Below are positions 25,395 through 34,518 of a DNA stretch of 64,000 nt, in pieces. Position 1 is the first letter of the stretch. Each line of letters begins with the position of its first letter. The DNA comes from JAWWOW01 sp033851265 (lineage in GTDB: Bacteria; Actinomycetota; Actinomycetes; JAWWOW01). Under the pieces are notes generated by a model. The model saw only the letters and a program-made list of their open reading frames with translations. It was not told the DNA's origin and did no database searches. The DNA lies in the NCBI GenBank assembly GCA_033851265.1, contig JAWWOW010000006.1, positions 496,001 through 560,000 on the forward strand. The letters run 5' to 3'. Position numbers and translations under genes: made by a program.

Positions 25395-26595
25395 TCTGCC
25401 AGCGCACGACTACGTGGTGGCGCACTTCGGTTCGCGAGACCACTACCAGGTAGCAGCAGCGATTTCTGGGGCCGGGCGACTGCGTTTGCTAGTTACCGAT
25501 GCTTACCTGCCGGACTGGATGCTCCCAATTGCCGCGCGTGCGCCCGAGCGGATCCGACATCGGCTGCTAGCGCGTCATCACGAAGCTGTCTCCTCGCGGC
25601 GCGTTACGGGTCTGGTGACCTGGCTACGGCTAATGCGTTATAGGGACTGGGTTGACCGCGACCGTGCGTTGGGGACCTATGCGGCCGCCCGTCGTGGTGT
25701 CAGCGGCGCGGTTGTCTACAGCTACTACTGGTCCGGCTTCGCTGCTGCTTCGTCGAACAGCCGAGCGCAGGGGCCGTCTCTGCTCTTTCAGGTTCATCCC
25801 CCCGCGCGCGAAGTACAGCGAGCGCTAAGCGCCGATCGGGAGCGTACCGGCTGCACTTTCGACGTGGAACCCGAGGAAAAAGCATCGGCCGAGGAGCTGG
25901 ACGTATTTCAACGTTCACTCCAGATTGCTGATGGAGCGATCACGGCATCTACCTACGTGGCAGAAGCCTTGGCCAACGATGGGCTCCCAAGACATCAGAT
26001 TGCAGTCGTTCCGTACGGCGCCGAAGCGATACAAGGCGATTTCTTTCGTGAGCGTGGACATCCGGGACCACTGCGAGCGCTTTGGGTCGGACAGGTCGTG
26101 TATCGAAAAGGCATTCACGACGTACTAGAAGCTGTCGACGCTCTTGGTGGCGATGTACGACTAACGCTGGTCACGCGGGCGATCTCTCCACACTGGGCGG
26201 AGCGTTTGGGTTCTAATGTTGAAGTTGTTGTCAATCCGACTAGACAAGAATTGCAGCGCTTGTATGCGCAGCATGACGTGTTCGTGCTTCCGTCGTTGAT
26301 CGAAGGCTTCGGACTGGTCTATCTCGAGGCGATGGCGGCAGGATTGGCCGTCATCGGCACGACCAACACCGGTCTCCCAGATGTGATCACTGACGGCGTC
26401 GAAGGTCGGGTGCTACCAGTGGGACGACCGGACGAGCTCGCCAACACGTTGGCCGAGTTAGCCCGATCGCGAGAACTCTCGGAAGAGATGGGAAGAGCAG
26501 CTCGGGTGACTGCCAAGACCTTTACTTGGGCGCGATTCAGGCAAGGCGTGCTTAGCGCCGCCTCGGCCGCCGAAACACGCCGGCGCCAGTCTTGA
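25387..26595 (+). CDS. Glycosyltransferase family 4
   Basis: 402 residues from GTG at 25387, overlapping the polymerase stop. The N-terminal half begins DYVVAHFGSRDHYQVAAAI and contains GAVVYSYYWSGFAAASS. The donor half has ALWVGQVVYRKGIHDVLEAV and the E-x7-E motif in SLIEGFGLVYLEAMAAGLAVI. This is a retaining GT-B enzyme. The pattern (sphere of a bound acceptor such as an oligosaccharide-lipid) cannot be narrowed from sequence. Its TGA overlaps the next gene's TTG start by four bases. Confidence 0.82.
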   Translation: MADLPAHDYVVAHFGSRDHYQVAAAISGAGRLRLLVTDAYLPDWMLPIAARAPERIRHRLLARHHEAVSSRRVTGLVTWLRLMRYRDWVDRDRALGTYAAARRGVSGAVVYSYYWSGFAAASSNSRAQGPSLLFQVHPPAREVQRALSADRERTGCTFDVEPEEKASAEELDVFQRSLQIADGAITASTYVAEALANDGLPRHQIAVVPYGAEAIQGDFFRERGHPGPLRALWVGQVVYRKGIHDVLEAVDALGGDVRLTLVTRAISPHWAERLGSNVEVVVNPTRQELQRLYAQHDVFVLPSLIEGFGLVYLEAMAAGLAVIGTTNTGLPDVITDGVEGRVLPVGRPDELANTLAELARSRELSEEMGRAARVTAKTFTWARFRQGVLSAASAAETRRRQS

Positions 26596-27449
26596 ACGAC
26601 GTCATCGCTCTGATCGTGAGCTACAACTGTTCTGAGCTCATCGAGCGAAGCGTCTTGGCAGCAATTGATCAGGTAGCGCGCATCTACGTCGTCGACAACG
26701 GCTCTGATGCGGACACACGAGCCGCCCTGGCGCGGCTACGCGATGCCTACGGTCCCGATCGGTTACACATCACGTTGCTTGACCGCAATGTAGGAATCGC
26801 CGAGGGGCTGAACGTCGCCCTAGAGTCGGCACGAGTATCTGAGTGGTCGTATGCGCTCACGCTCGATCATGACACCGAGATTGCCAGCGGCGCGGTCGGG
26901 CTGCTCACTGAGTGCATGTCGGACGAGGGGGTGGGGATCGCCGCCGCTCAGTGGGTCACGTCCGTGAGGGATTCGCACAACCTTGCTGCGGAAGACGTCG
27001 AGAAGGCGCCCTTTGCCGGTTGCCTGATCCGCCGGTCTGTCCTCGATCAGGTGGGCGGAATGCGCGAGGACTACTTTGTCGACTACGTGGACTATGAATT
27101 CTGCATTCGCGTGCGCAAGGCTGGCTGGCGGATCCGGACCTGCCCCGCGGCGACGGTCTTCCAACGACCGGGTGAACCACGTCAGCGCCGATTTCTTTGG
27201 CGAACCGTCGTGATCAGTGGCTACTCGGCCGATCGTTACTACTCGATCGCACGGAACGGGCTGTGGCTTTTTCTCTGGGACAGTCCGGATGCCCTAAATC
27301 TGCTCGCCCACGCTCGGAACCTATTTTTGATCTCCACGAAGGCCCTGTTGTACGGGCCGCATCGACGTGAAACGTTGGCTGCGCTGTGCCGCGGACTCAT
27401 CCACGGCGTGTTTCGAAGTAAGCGTGGTGTTCGCGCACCGCTGGGATGA
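26592..27449 (+). CDS. Glycosyltransferase family 2 (rhamnosyltransferase-like)
   Basis: 285 residues from TTG at 26592 (TTGA overlap with the preceding gene). GT-A landmarks: IALIVSYNCSELIERSV, VVDNGSDADT, LLDRNVGIAEGLNVAL and the DXD-like LTLDHDTEIA. Then come CLIRRSVLDQVGGMREDYFVDYVDYEFCIRVRKAGW, the acceptor motif of rhamnosyltransferase-type GT2s. It is the third gene of the polymerase-GT4-GT2 operon and ends facing the next minus-strand gene with a ten-base gap. The sugar donor is not deduced; no dTDP-rhamnose genes are in the window. Confidence 0.83.
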   Translation: MNDVIALIVSYNCSELIERSVLAAIDQVARIYVVDNGSDADTRAALARLRDAYGPDRLHITLLDRNVGIAEGLNVALESARVSEWSYALTLDHDTEIASGAVGLLTECMSDEGVGIAAAQWVTSVRDSHNLAAEDVEKAPFAGCLIRRSVLDQVGGMREDYFVDYVDYEFCIRVRKAGWRIRTCPAATVFQRPGEPRQRRFLWRTVVISGYSADRYYSIARNGLWLFLWDSPDALNLLAHARNLFLISTKALLYGPHRRETLAALCRGLIHGVFRSKRGVRAPLG

Positions 27450-27459
27450 GTTGCGAGGC

Positions 27460-28554
27460 CTACCTTCCTTGCTGAGATAGATCCCGCACGAATTTGGCCA
27501 GGCGTGCGGCGCTGGGCCTGCACGTCACGTCGTCGATCGGCTCACCAGTGCCGCTGAGCTCGGCGACAGCTGATGCCCATGTCGGATCGGATGCGTCCAA
27601 TGGCAGCGCACGCCCAGCTGCGCCGAGCCGGACTAAGGCACTGACACCTCCACACCGATCCGACACCACGAAAGGAACTCCTCGGGCGGCTGCCTCGCTC
27701 AGCACGACCGGCGCAGGATCGGAGTGTGAAGGCAAGACCAGGCAAGATGCCGCCTCCCACTGCTCCTCGAGGGCGTCGCCTTCGAGGTACCCAAGCACAC
27801 GAGTATTGACGTTGTTGGCCCGGTGCTGCTCAAGTCGCTCGCGCAGAGGACCATCACCGACGAATGTAAGCGTGCAGCTAACTCCAGTTCTGGCTAGCTC
27901 TTCGGCGATCTTAAGAGCACGAAGTGGGTCCTTACGATCGTTCAGAGCGCCCACGAACAAGAGATTGAACCCGTCGACCGCGCTCGCTGTCCTGGTGAAT
28001 GTTGGAGATGGTTCTGGAACCGGGTTCGGATATTCCAACGTCGGAACGTGTACACCGATCGAGCGCTCCAGGTAGTTGCGACTCTCGTCACCAGGCACGA
28101 TCGCGCCTGATAGTTGCTTCACATACGCGGCCCGAATGCGTTGTGAGACTCCTCCCCGGCGTTGGCCGGACGACTCATGTGACTCGATCCACCCAACAAC
28201 AGGTAGTCGTCTGCTGTATCGCCCTAGTGCTGCCCAGTACGCAGGTTGATCCCAGCCCGAGACGATCAGCACGTCCGGGCGGTGTCTCTTGATGGCTCGC
28301 CATGGCCTGATCACTGGATGCAGGGCGTACTCACCGATCTCGAGCACCCGGTGGCTGACCACAGTGGAGGGATAGCCGGTCGGCGTGATCGCCCACTGAC
28401 GGCGCTTTGGGTGCGAGGACCCTAGGTAGATGACGTGCAAGTCGATGTCGGCGCGCAATGCGAGTTCTCGATAAAGCTCTTGGCGGTAGGGCGTTGGAAT
28501 GTTGCTCAGTACGGCGAGCCTGCATGCTCGCTCAGGCACGAAACCTCCAGCCAT
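27460..28554 (-). CDS. Glycosyltransferase family 4
   Basis: 364 residues from ATG at 28554. N-terminal LAVLSNIPTPYRQELYRELA is a signature of a GT4 subgroup common in polysaccharide loci. The donor domain has NLLFVGALNDRKDPLRALKIAEEL, FVGDGPLRERLE and LVLPSHSDPAPVVLSEAAARGVPFVVS, where the usual E-x7-E is altered to D-P-A-P-VVLSE. It ends ten bases from the convergent GT2 gene. It lies in the minus-strand block 27460-36965. Confidence 0.82.
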   Translation of the reverse strand: MAGGFVPERACRLAVLSNIPTPYRQELYRELALRADIDLHVIYLGSSHPKRRQWAITPTGYPSTVVSHRVLEIGEYALHPVIRPWRAIKRHRPDVLIVSGWDQPAYWAALGRYSRRLPVVGWIESHESSGQRRGGVSQRIRAAYVKQLSGAIVPGDESRNYLERSIGVHVPTLEYPNPVPEPSPTFTRTASAVDGFNLLFVGALNDRKDPLRALKIAEELARTGVSCTLTFVGDGPLRERLEQHRANNVNTRVLGYLEGDALEEQWEAASCLVLPSHSDPAPVVLSEAAARGVPFVVSDRCGGVSALVRLGAAGRALPLDASDPTWASAVAELSGTGEPIDDVTCRPSAARLAKFVRDLSQQGR

Positions 28555-28578
28555 GAACCCGGTCTGTCACGCGAAAGC

Positions 28579-29601
28579 CTAGGGGCGAGATTTTTCAGCC
28601 GACGCCAAAGCCTCTTCCAGGCGGCGTTGGAAGCCCAGGAGATCTGCCTCCTCGATCGGGCGTGACGAGGCGGCGTGGTCTGCCAGGGCAGTCTTTGCGC
28701 AGAACTTAAGCACCTCCGGTTCCACGGGCTGTCCCGGTAGGCGACGCACTCGGCGCGGCATGATGGTCTTCGTGTAGGTGGCGAACGCTAGCCACCAAAG
28801 CCAGTAGACGGGACGAGGGAGATGCGTTTTCTGAAAGATCAACTTGTTGCGATAGCCGTTGTAGATGAATTCGGGAGCAGTGTTCTTGTGGCTGCCGTCG
28901 CCGCCGTGGAGACACACGACCGAAGGCTCGTACCGAAGACGTAGTCCGGCGCGTCGCACCCGAAGTGAGTAGTCCCACTCTTCTTGTCCGAAAAAGTAAT
29001 CCTCCGACAACAACCCGACTCGTTCCACCACTTCACGTCGCGCGACCGCGAACGCGAGGGACAGGAAGGTGACGTCGGATGCGCGGTCACACTGACCGCT
29101 GTCCAGCTGTCCCTGTCCGTTGATGCGAACTCCGCCAACCAGACGAAGAAGACGGCCCCCGCCGTACCAGATCGGCCCGTCGTGCCTGAGAACCTTGCCG
29201 GTGACCATGCCGATCGTGGGGTCCTTTCGGACGATGTTCGTGGCCCGGTCGAGATTCGCGGGAGTCAAGATCGCGTCGTTGTTTAGGAACACAATGACGT
29301 CGTGCTCATGCCTGTCTAGGACCCAATGAAGGCCCGCATTGATTCCTCTTGCAAAGCCTGTGTTGGCTTCGAGTTGAAGAATCGTCGCTTCAGGGTGAGC
29401 GGCACGGATCCTGTCACTGGAGCCATCTCCGGATCCGTTATCGACAACGATCACATCAACGGCCTCGATGTTGTCCGTGTGATGCGTCAGAGCATCAAGA
29501 CAGCGGATGGTGTCAGGTGCGTTCTTCCAATTGAGCACCACTGCGGCGGTGCGGGTGGGAAGCTCGCTGACCGATTGCACGTGGTTCACCGCCCCGGCCA
29601 T
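28579..29601 (-). CDS. Glycosyltransferase family 2 (WbbL-like)
   Basis: 340 residues from ATG at 29601. GT-A motifs in order: AAVVLNWKNAPDTIRCLDAL, VIVVDNGSGDGS, ANTGFARGINAGL, metal site VFLNNDAIL, and LSEDYFFGQEEWDYSLRVRRAGLRL. The last is the acceptor helix seen in rhamnosyl- and galactofuranosyl-type GT2s. The C-terminal 80 residues include an aromatic amphipathic helix (VYWLWWLAFATYTKTI) that may touch the membrane. A 275-base stretch with a gene remnant separates it from the upstream GT2. Confidence 0.84.
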   Translation of the reverse strand: MAGAVNHVQSVSELPTRTAAVVLNWKNAPDTIRCLDALTHHTDNIEAVDVIVVDNGSGDGSSDRIRAAHPEATILQLEANTGFARGINAGLHWVLDRHEHDVIVFLNNDAILTPANLDRATNIVRKDPTIGMVTGKVLRHDGPIWYGGGRLLRLVGGVRINGQGQLDSGQCDRASDVTFLSLAFAVARREVVERVGLLSEDYFFGQEEWDYSLRVRRAGLRLRYEPSVVCLHGGDGSHKNTAPEFIYNGYRNKLIFQKTHLPRPVYWLWWLAFATYTKTIMPRRVRRLPGQPVEPEVLKFCAKTALADHAASSRPIEEADLLGFQRRLEEALASAEKSRP

Positions 29602-29650
29602 CCCTGCCCTGGCTGCGTCACCCCGTAAAGGCTATTCGACGTGACCAACC

Positions 29651-29869
29651 TCAGTGGCCACGCGAGTAAAGGACGTAGCCCGACAGGGCGCCCTGTTGGC
29701 GTTCGATGGAGAAGCCAAGGTCGGTCATTCGGCGGTCAATGTCACGGGGATCGATACCACGTTGACGAATCCGCCTGAGGCGGTTCCCTCTGCGGAGTAC
29801 TACAGCATCGATCTCGGCGACCTTTGTCACGAAACTGAGAATAGCGACATCCGGGACGATGAGCGGCAC
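29651..29869 (-). pseudogene. Remnant resembling the C-terminus of a methyltransferase
   Basis: 72 codons from GTG at 29869 to TGA at 29651, with no ribosome site. The reading frame continues upstream into the end of the GT2 gene without a start. The translation (PLIVPDVAILSFVTKVAEIDAVV, then RMTDLGFSIERQQGALSGYV) has the look of the last third of a class I SAM methyltransferase, with the final GF-x-V/I...GYVL strand. No SAM-binding motif is present. I read it as the 3' scar of a displaced gene; a small functional protein is not excluded. Confidence 0.35.
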
Positions 29870-29876
29870 GTCGAGA

Positions 29877-31034
29877 CTAGTGGGGTTCTCTCTCGACCTG
29901 TGCGCTGAATCTGCGAATTACTCTTGCCGCAAGTGTTGGTGACCCAGCAGTTCGGAAGGCGTCCTTTGCCAAAGAGGCAGCTCCATGACCGCCGCGACTC
30001 CGAGGTCGATAGTCGCCGCGGCCCGCATTAGCAAATAACTGGGCGATCCGCCTCCAGGAGCGGGTTGATGCATACAAGTTGGAGCGTCGGTTTAGTGCGC
30101 TTGCGGTGCGTTGATACGCGCGTTGGGCGCGAAACAGGCCTGTCTCGATCGCTTCACTCGATTGCTCTTGGTTGGGTTGTATCTGCAACAGGTAAGCAGC
30201 TCTTTGCTCAGCCAGGCTCGCCATGCCGCTGTAGTGCGTGGCCTCCTGTGACATGGCAAGGGACTGCTCGAGCCGGGTACCTACAGTTACTTCCCTGAAT
30301 TGACCACCGGTGTTGATGTCGTGTCGCCGATAGAGGGCCAACGGCATTGGAATTTGTACTATCTTTCCAAGAGCCCCGCCCACAAAGACAACCCAGTCGT
30401 CGTGAGCCATCAGTGGATCGTTCATTACCGGAGGATTGAGAGAGACCGGCCGTGCGTCGGGGTCAGCTAGTTCTACGAGCAGTCGCGAGAACATTGTGGT
30501 GAATCCCGGTTGTGTCCCCCACACTGGAAATCGGCCGGGCGCGTGTACGCGCCGACGTTTGATCTGAGGGAAGAGGGCGCCGGTTTTCGTCAAGTCCGTG
30601 CGGACCACCGCCGAGGTGTGACCGACCACGGTCACCTCGTGATCGGCCTCGAACTCCTCGACTGCGCGGACCAACTTGTCGGGCGCCCAGATGTCGTCCT
30701 GGTCCGAAAGCGCGATCAAGTCGCCCCGACATAGACGGATGGCCCGAAAGAAGTTGGATTTATACCCGAGGCGCGTGTTGTTGCGATGGAGCCTGACCGG
30801 GAATGGGGCCTCCTGCGCGAACGCGTCGACGATGCCGCATGTTGAGTCTTCGGAGCAGTCATCCGTGACGACCAACTCGTATGGCTGCAAGCGCTGTTCC
30901 GCGATGCTCTGCAGTTGCTGTGACAGAAACTCTTCGCCGTTATAGGTAGCTAGCGCCACAGAAACGCGCCTGGTGGTCTTTCTACCTTCATGGTTCATAA
31001 GTGCGATTGTCATCTGGAGCTTTGGTTTCCTCAT
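29877..31034 (-). CDS. Glycosyltransferase family 2
   Basis: Up to 385 residues. Starts at 31034, 31013 and 30998 are all possible; the family homology begins at VSVALATYNGEEFLSQQLQSI, about residue 24 of the longest form. Other motifs: VVTDDCSEDST, NTRLGYKSNFFRAI, the metal site ALSDQDDIWAPDKL, and MAHDDWVVFVGGALGKIV. This is the WfgS/RfbF-like GT2 type with an Asp-Gln-Asp-Asp signature. The C-terminal 100 residues are basic and helical. The start overlaps the flippase stop at 30988, so the two are translationally linked. Confidence 0.83.
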   Translation of the reverse strand: MRKPKLQMTIALMNHEGRKTTRRVSVALATYNGEEFLSQQLQSIAEQRLQPYELVVTDDCSEDSTCGIVDAFAQEAPFPVRLHRNNTRLGYKSNFFRAIRLCRGDLIALSDQDDIWAPDKLVRAVEEFEADHEVTVVGHTSAVVRTDLTKTGALFPQIKRRRVHAPGRFPVWGTQPGFTTMFSRLLVELADPDARPVSLNPPVMNDPLMAHDDWVVFVGGALGKIVQIPMPLALYRRHDINTGGQFREVTVGTRLEQSLAMSQEATHYSGMASLAEQRAAYLLQIQPNQEQSSEAIETGLFRAQRAYQRTASALNRRSNLYASTRSWRRIAQLFANAGRGDYRPRSRGGHGAASLAKDAFRTAGSPTLAARVIRRFSAQVEREPH

Positions 31035-32670
31035 TCCGAGGACCCACTTCCTCGGACTTTAGCGCATCGAGTGCTCCATGGATCGCAGACGTCGGAGCTT
31101 GTTGACTGCGACGCCGCACGAAGTCAGAGACCAACTTCCGGTCTGATTGATCTCCCGCAGCCAGGGAGGCGGCGAGTGTTGCCAGTCCTGTGACCGCCGC
31201 AACGATCACGACCTGGATAACACGGTCGTTGAGGAGGAGTCGTGAAATTAGGCCCGACACAATGCACGCGGCAGCGAACGCGGCAAGCGTGAACATTAGT
31301 GGTCGATCCCACGGAGCCAAGTGCTGGCGAACCAGCAGGATGACGGAGACAATTAAGTTTGCGCCTACGAGCGCGATGACCGTCGCGCTAGCTGCCCCGT
31401 TAGCCCCGAACCGGGGAACGAGCAGGATGCAGGCGGCCGTACTTGCAATCAGGCCGATGACGGCGGTCTGAATCGCCGTCCGGACGGCGCCCATGGCGAC
31501 GAGGACAAGGCCATTAAATCCGAGCAACACACTTGCAAGAACGCCAAGACTGAGAATTCGGGCGGGGGTGGTAAGCCCCGCAGTGCGATCACCAAACAGA
31601 ACGTGCAGCAATGAACCTGGGACGACCAACATCAATCCCAACGCTGGAGCACATATCGTTAGCGCCCAGCGCGAGCCCCAGCGGTAGAGAGCACCAATTT
31701 CGGTCTCATGGCCCCGCGCCGCCGCGGCCGTCAATGCGGGGAGTAAATAGCCTCCGAGCAGGGCCCAAATCGTGATGACCGTGTCTGCGAGTCGCGAAAC
31801 CGGGGCGTATGCGCCAACTTCCGCGGCGCCTCGTGATGCGCCTAGGACGACGACATCAAGTTGAGAGATAGCTGCATCGAGGCCCAGGGACAGCGTTAAC
31901 ACCGAACCGTAGGCCACGAACGCTGACGTTTGCGGGGTGGGAAGAGCACGGCCGCGTCGGGTGAATTCGCCCCAGCCGGATCCGACGACCAATAGCCAAA
32001 GCCCGACGATTGCCGCGATGGTCCTGACGCCCGCAATTTCCACAGCCAAGCGTTGCCCAGAGACGAGAACCGCCGTAGTCAGCAACCCAACCAAGAGTGA
32101 GACAACCAGGCCGGCTCGAAATGCCACGCTCGGCCGAAAGGCGGCTTGCACGAGGCCCTGGGCTGCTTGCTGGAACGGTGTGGACAGAAGCACGGGCAGC
32201 AATACGACAAAGGGCAGAAGGCCTGGGCGTAGCGAACGCGAGACGGCCATGAGTGTGACGACCCCAATAGCGATCAGTCCCACGATCGCGGTAAGTAGAC
32301 CAGCCACACGTGCTGCGCGGCGCATGACTGAGCCAAGCCCTGGTTCGCCTGACAACGTCACGGCCTCGGAGGCCAATCGTGAAACGCTGCCTGCGAGCCC
32401 GAATCCAGCAAGTGGCATGAGCAGTGCGATCGTCGCCGTCGCCACGGCGAGGGCTCCGTACTCACGAGAAGGCAACAGGCGAACTAGGGCAATAGTCAGC
32501 GGAAAGCCAAGGCCAATCGAGAGAATCCAGCTCGACACCGACCAAGCCCCACCGGACAAGACGCTGCGTCTCGCCTGGGTAGGACCAAACGCGCCGGCTG
32601 CTGCGATCTCGCTGTCAGCCATTGATCCAGGGGCTGGGTCATTTGCTTGGGAGCCGGCCGCGTCAGACAT
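30988..32670 (-). CDS. Wzx-like oligosaccharide flippase (MOP superfamily)
   Basis: 560 residues from ATG at 32670. A 30-residue polar N-terminus is followed by about 14 transmembrane helices of the polysaccharide-transport/MATE-like fold, starting SVLSGGAWSVSSWILSIGLGFPLTIALVRLLPSREYGALAVATA. That is the typical first two helices of Wzx proteins. The C-terminal 45 residues are a charged cytoplasmic tail. It would move the lipid-linked repeat unit across the membrane for the Wzy-like enzyme encoded at 24003-25394. The gene overlaps the downstream GT2. Confidence 0.85.
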   Translation of the reverse strand: MSDAAGSQANDPAPGSMADSEIAAAGAFGPTQARRSVLSGGAWSVSSWILSIGLGFPLTIALVRLLPSREYGALAVATATIALLMPLAGFGLAGSVSRLASEAVTLSGEPGLGSVMRRAARVAGLLTAIVGLIAIGVVTLMAVSRSLRPGLLPFVVLLPVLLSTPFQQAAQGLVQAAFRPSVAFRAGLVVSLLVGLLTTAVLVSGQRLAVEIAGVRTIAAIVGLWLLVVGSGWGEFTRRGRALPTPQTSAFVAYGSVLTLSLGLDAAISQLDVVVLGASRGAAEVGAYAPVSRLADTVITIWALLGGYLLPALTAAAARGHETEIGALYRWGSRWALTICAPALGLMLVVPGSLLHVLFGDRTAGLTTPARILSLGVLASVLLGFNGLVLVAMGAVRTAIQTAVIGLIASTAACILLVPRFGANGAASATVIALVGANLIVSVILLVRQHLAPWDRPLMFTLAAFAAACIVSGLISRLLLNDRVIQVVIVAAVTGLATLAASLAAGDQSDRKLVSDFVRRRSQQAPTSAIHGALDALKSEEVGPRNEETKAPDDNRTYEP

Positions 32671-32766
32671 CAAGGTCGCTCTATCAGGCGCCACACGCGC
32701 AGAACGACATGATCGGAGGACTAGGTCGGGTGCACGACCGACCGCTTCGCGGCACACATGTGAGTG

Positions 32767-34503
32767 TCACTGCTGTCTTCCCCTACGGAGCGTATTGCGC
32801 CGAGCGGCACGTGCTACCGATGAGAGTCGCACAAGAAATACGAGGCTCCGCAGTGTCTGCGGAGCGCGCAACCTGGCTAGCACCCGAGACAGCCTGTCCC
32901 GATCGCTCAGTCGGCGAGTGAACTCGGCGGGAAAGTTGTCGACATGGTGTTCGAAGTACGAGGACCGTAGATCGCTGCTGGGATGTATTCGGCAAATCAG
33001 TCGGTGAGTTTTTGTGACTCCTTCAGAAGCCTCAACAGCATCGACGATTGCATAGGGCCTTAGCTGGCTGTTCCTGCGCGAGGCAGTTGTAGAGCGCAGC
33101 AAATTCTCCAACTGGTCGTGCCAGCGAGATTGACTTTCCGCGGACACAAGTGCTTGAGCTATGGCATGCCCTTTCGCTCTTCGATACGTTTCGTCTTTGG
33201 TGAGACGCTGGACGCGATCGACGAGCTCGGTAGGGCTGCTGCAGGGGAGCAGTTCCGACGAAATCCGGGGATCATCGGAGATCAGCAATCGAGCGGGATC
33301 AGAGTTCTGTTCGAGTTGCACCACCGGCAACTCATACGAACCCGCTTCCAGAACCGAGGTCAGAGATCCCACTGGGTACGAATCCAAATACAGGTCGGCA
33401 GAGCGATAAACGGCGTCGAGGTCGTTCATCACGCCGACGACCTTGAGCCTGCCGGGAAACTTCTTCGCTCTCCTGCGCCACGCGACCTGCTCCTCTGGCC
33501 CGACAACCACGATGTAGAGCTCTCTGACGCTTCTGAGAAGGAGGTCTGCTACCCGCAGGAATTGACGCGCGCGAGGCCGCCCAAACTTGTAAGCGGACGC
33601 GACTGACACCATCAGCACGGCCCCATCAGGTATGTCCATTCTTTTTCGGAATGCGGAGTCCCGATTCGAATCAGCTGGCGGTTTCAGAGGGACTGGAAGC
33701 GTGAATGTTCGGCTTTCAACTAGGCCTCGTTGAGTCTGGGCGAGGCGCTGCCCCGTGTCGCGAATAGAGGCCACTACATCGGCGGCGATGACTCCTAGCC
33801 AGAACACATGATCGGCGTGATTCACGAGAATGATGGGCGGGCTGTCGGAGCATCGGCCGAACGCAAGCGAGGGCACCACATCGAACGGATGAACGTGCAG
33901 GATCGTCACGTCGAACTCTGAAGCGCGGTTGCGAAGCTGACTGGCACGCTCGATCAAGCTTCCGCTTATTGACTGAACCTTTGTTATCCCTAGGGACTCT
34001 TGGGCTTCTCGAGACCGCCGCTGCGCGTTTGACCCCCCTGTCAACACCACCTCATGATGTCGTGCCGAATCGTGTTCGATCCACCGAGCCAGTAGTCGGC
34101 TGTGGCCACCGACCGAACCAAGTTCGGTGACCACATGAAGTACCCGCTGAATTGGCCGGTTGCTGCCATCGTGACTGGATGTCTGTGGAGGCAAGGCGAT
34201 ACTTCTGACTAGGCGCTCGAGCCTCGGGCTCATGAAAATTCCGGGGTGATTGTTCCAAGCAAAGTGCGCCGCCAGCGCAGAAAAAGCGGCAGCTGCTTCA
34301 AGCCCCCCCGCATTCGCCGATGATTCCGCAAGTCGGACCACGCGCCCGAATATCAGGCGGTTCCGATGCATTTCCAAATAGGCTAGAGGCACGTGCAGCG
34401 ATGGCCGAATGAACACCTTGGAGCCGCGTCTCCGGAGGTCGAAATCAAGTTGGGACAGAGGCTTCCCTGCAGATGGGGCGATCCCCACAAACGATACAGG
34501 CAT
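32767..34503 (-). CDS. Large glycosyltransferase-like protein (GT-B fold)
   Basis: 578 residues from ATG at 34503. The first 110 residues have no clear family match. From about 118 a GT-B fold follows: IQRVLHVVTELGSVGGHSRLLARWI, TILHVHPFDVV, VLMVSVASAYKFGRPRARQFL and YRSADLYLDSYPVGSLTSVLEAGSYELPVV. The last resembles the SPINDLY/GT41-like and hypervariable GT4 donor site more than a standard E-x7-E. About 90 residues of basic, helical sequence close the protein. Codon choice looks less GC-biased than at the edges of the locus. It lies 96 bases upstream of the flippase gene and 15 bases from the HAD gene. Confidence 0.7.
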   Translation of the reverse strand: MPVSFVGIAPSAGKPLSQLDFDLRRRGSKVFIRPSLHVPLAYLEMHRNRLIFGRVVRLAESSANAGGLEAAAAFSALAAHFAWNNHPGIFMSPRLERLVRSIALPPQTSSHDGSNRPIQRVLHVVTELGSVGGHSRLLARWIEHDSARHHEVVLTGGSNAQRRSREAQESLGITKVQSISGSLIERASQLRNRASEFDVTILHVHPFDVVPSLAFGRCSDSPPIILVNHADHVFWLGVIAADVVASIRDTGQRLAQTQRGLVESRTFTLPVPLKPPADSNRDSAFRKRMDIPDGAVLMVSVASAYKFGRPRARQFLRVADLLLRSVRELYIVVVGPEEQVAWRRRAKKFPGRLKVVGVMNDLDAVYRSADLYLDSYPVGSLTSVLEAGSYELPVVQLEQNSDPARLLISDDPRISSELLPCSSPTELVDRVQRLTKDETYRRAKGHAIAQALVSAESQSRWHDQLENLLRSTTASRRNSQLRPYAIVDAVEASEGVTKTHRLICRIHPSSDLRSSYFEHHVDNFPAEFTRRLSDRDRLSRVLARLRAPQTLRSLVFLVRLSSVARAARRNTLRRGRQQ

Positions 34504-34518
34504 CGTGCTGGCTCGACT

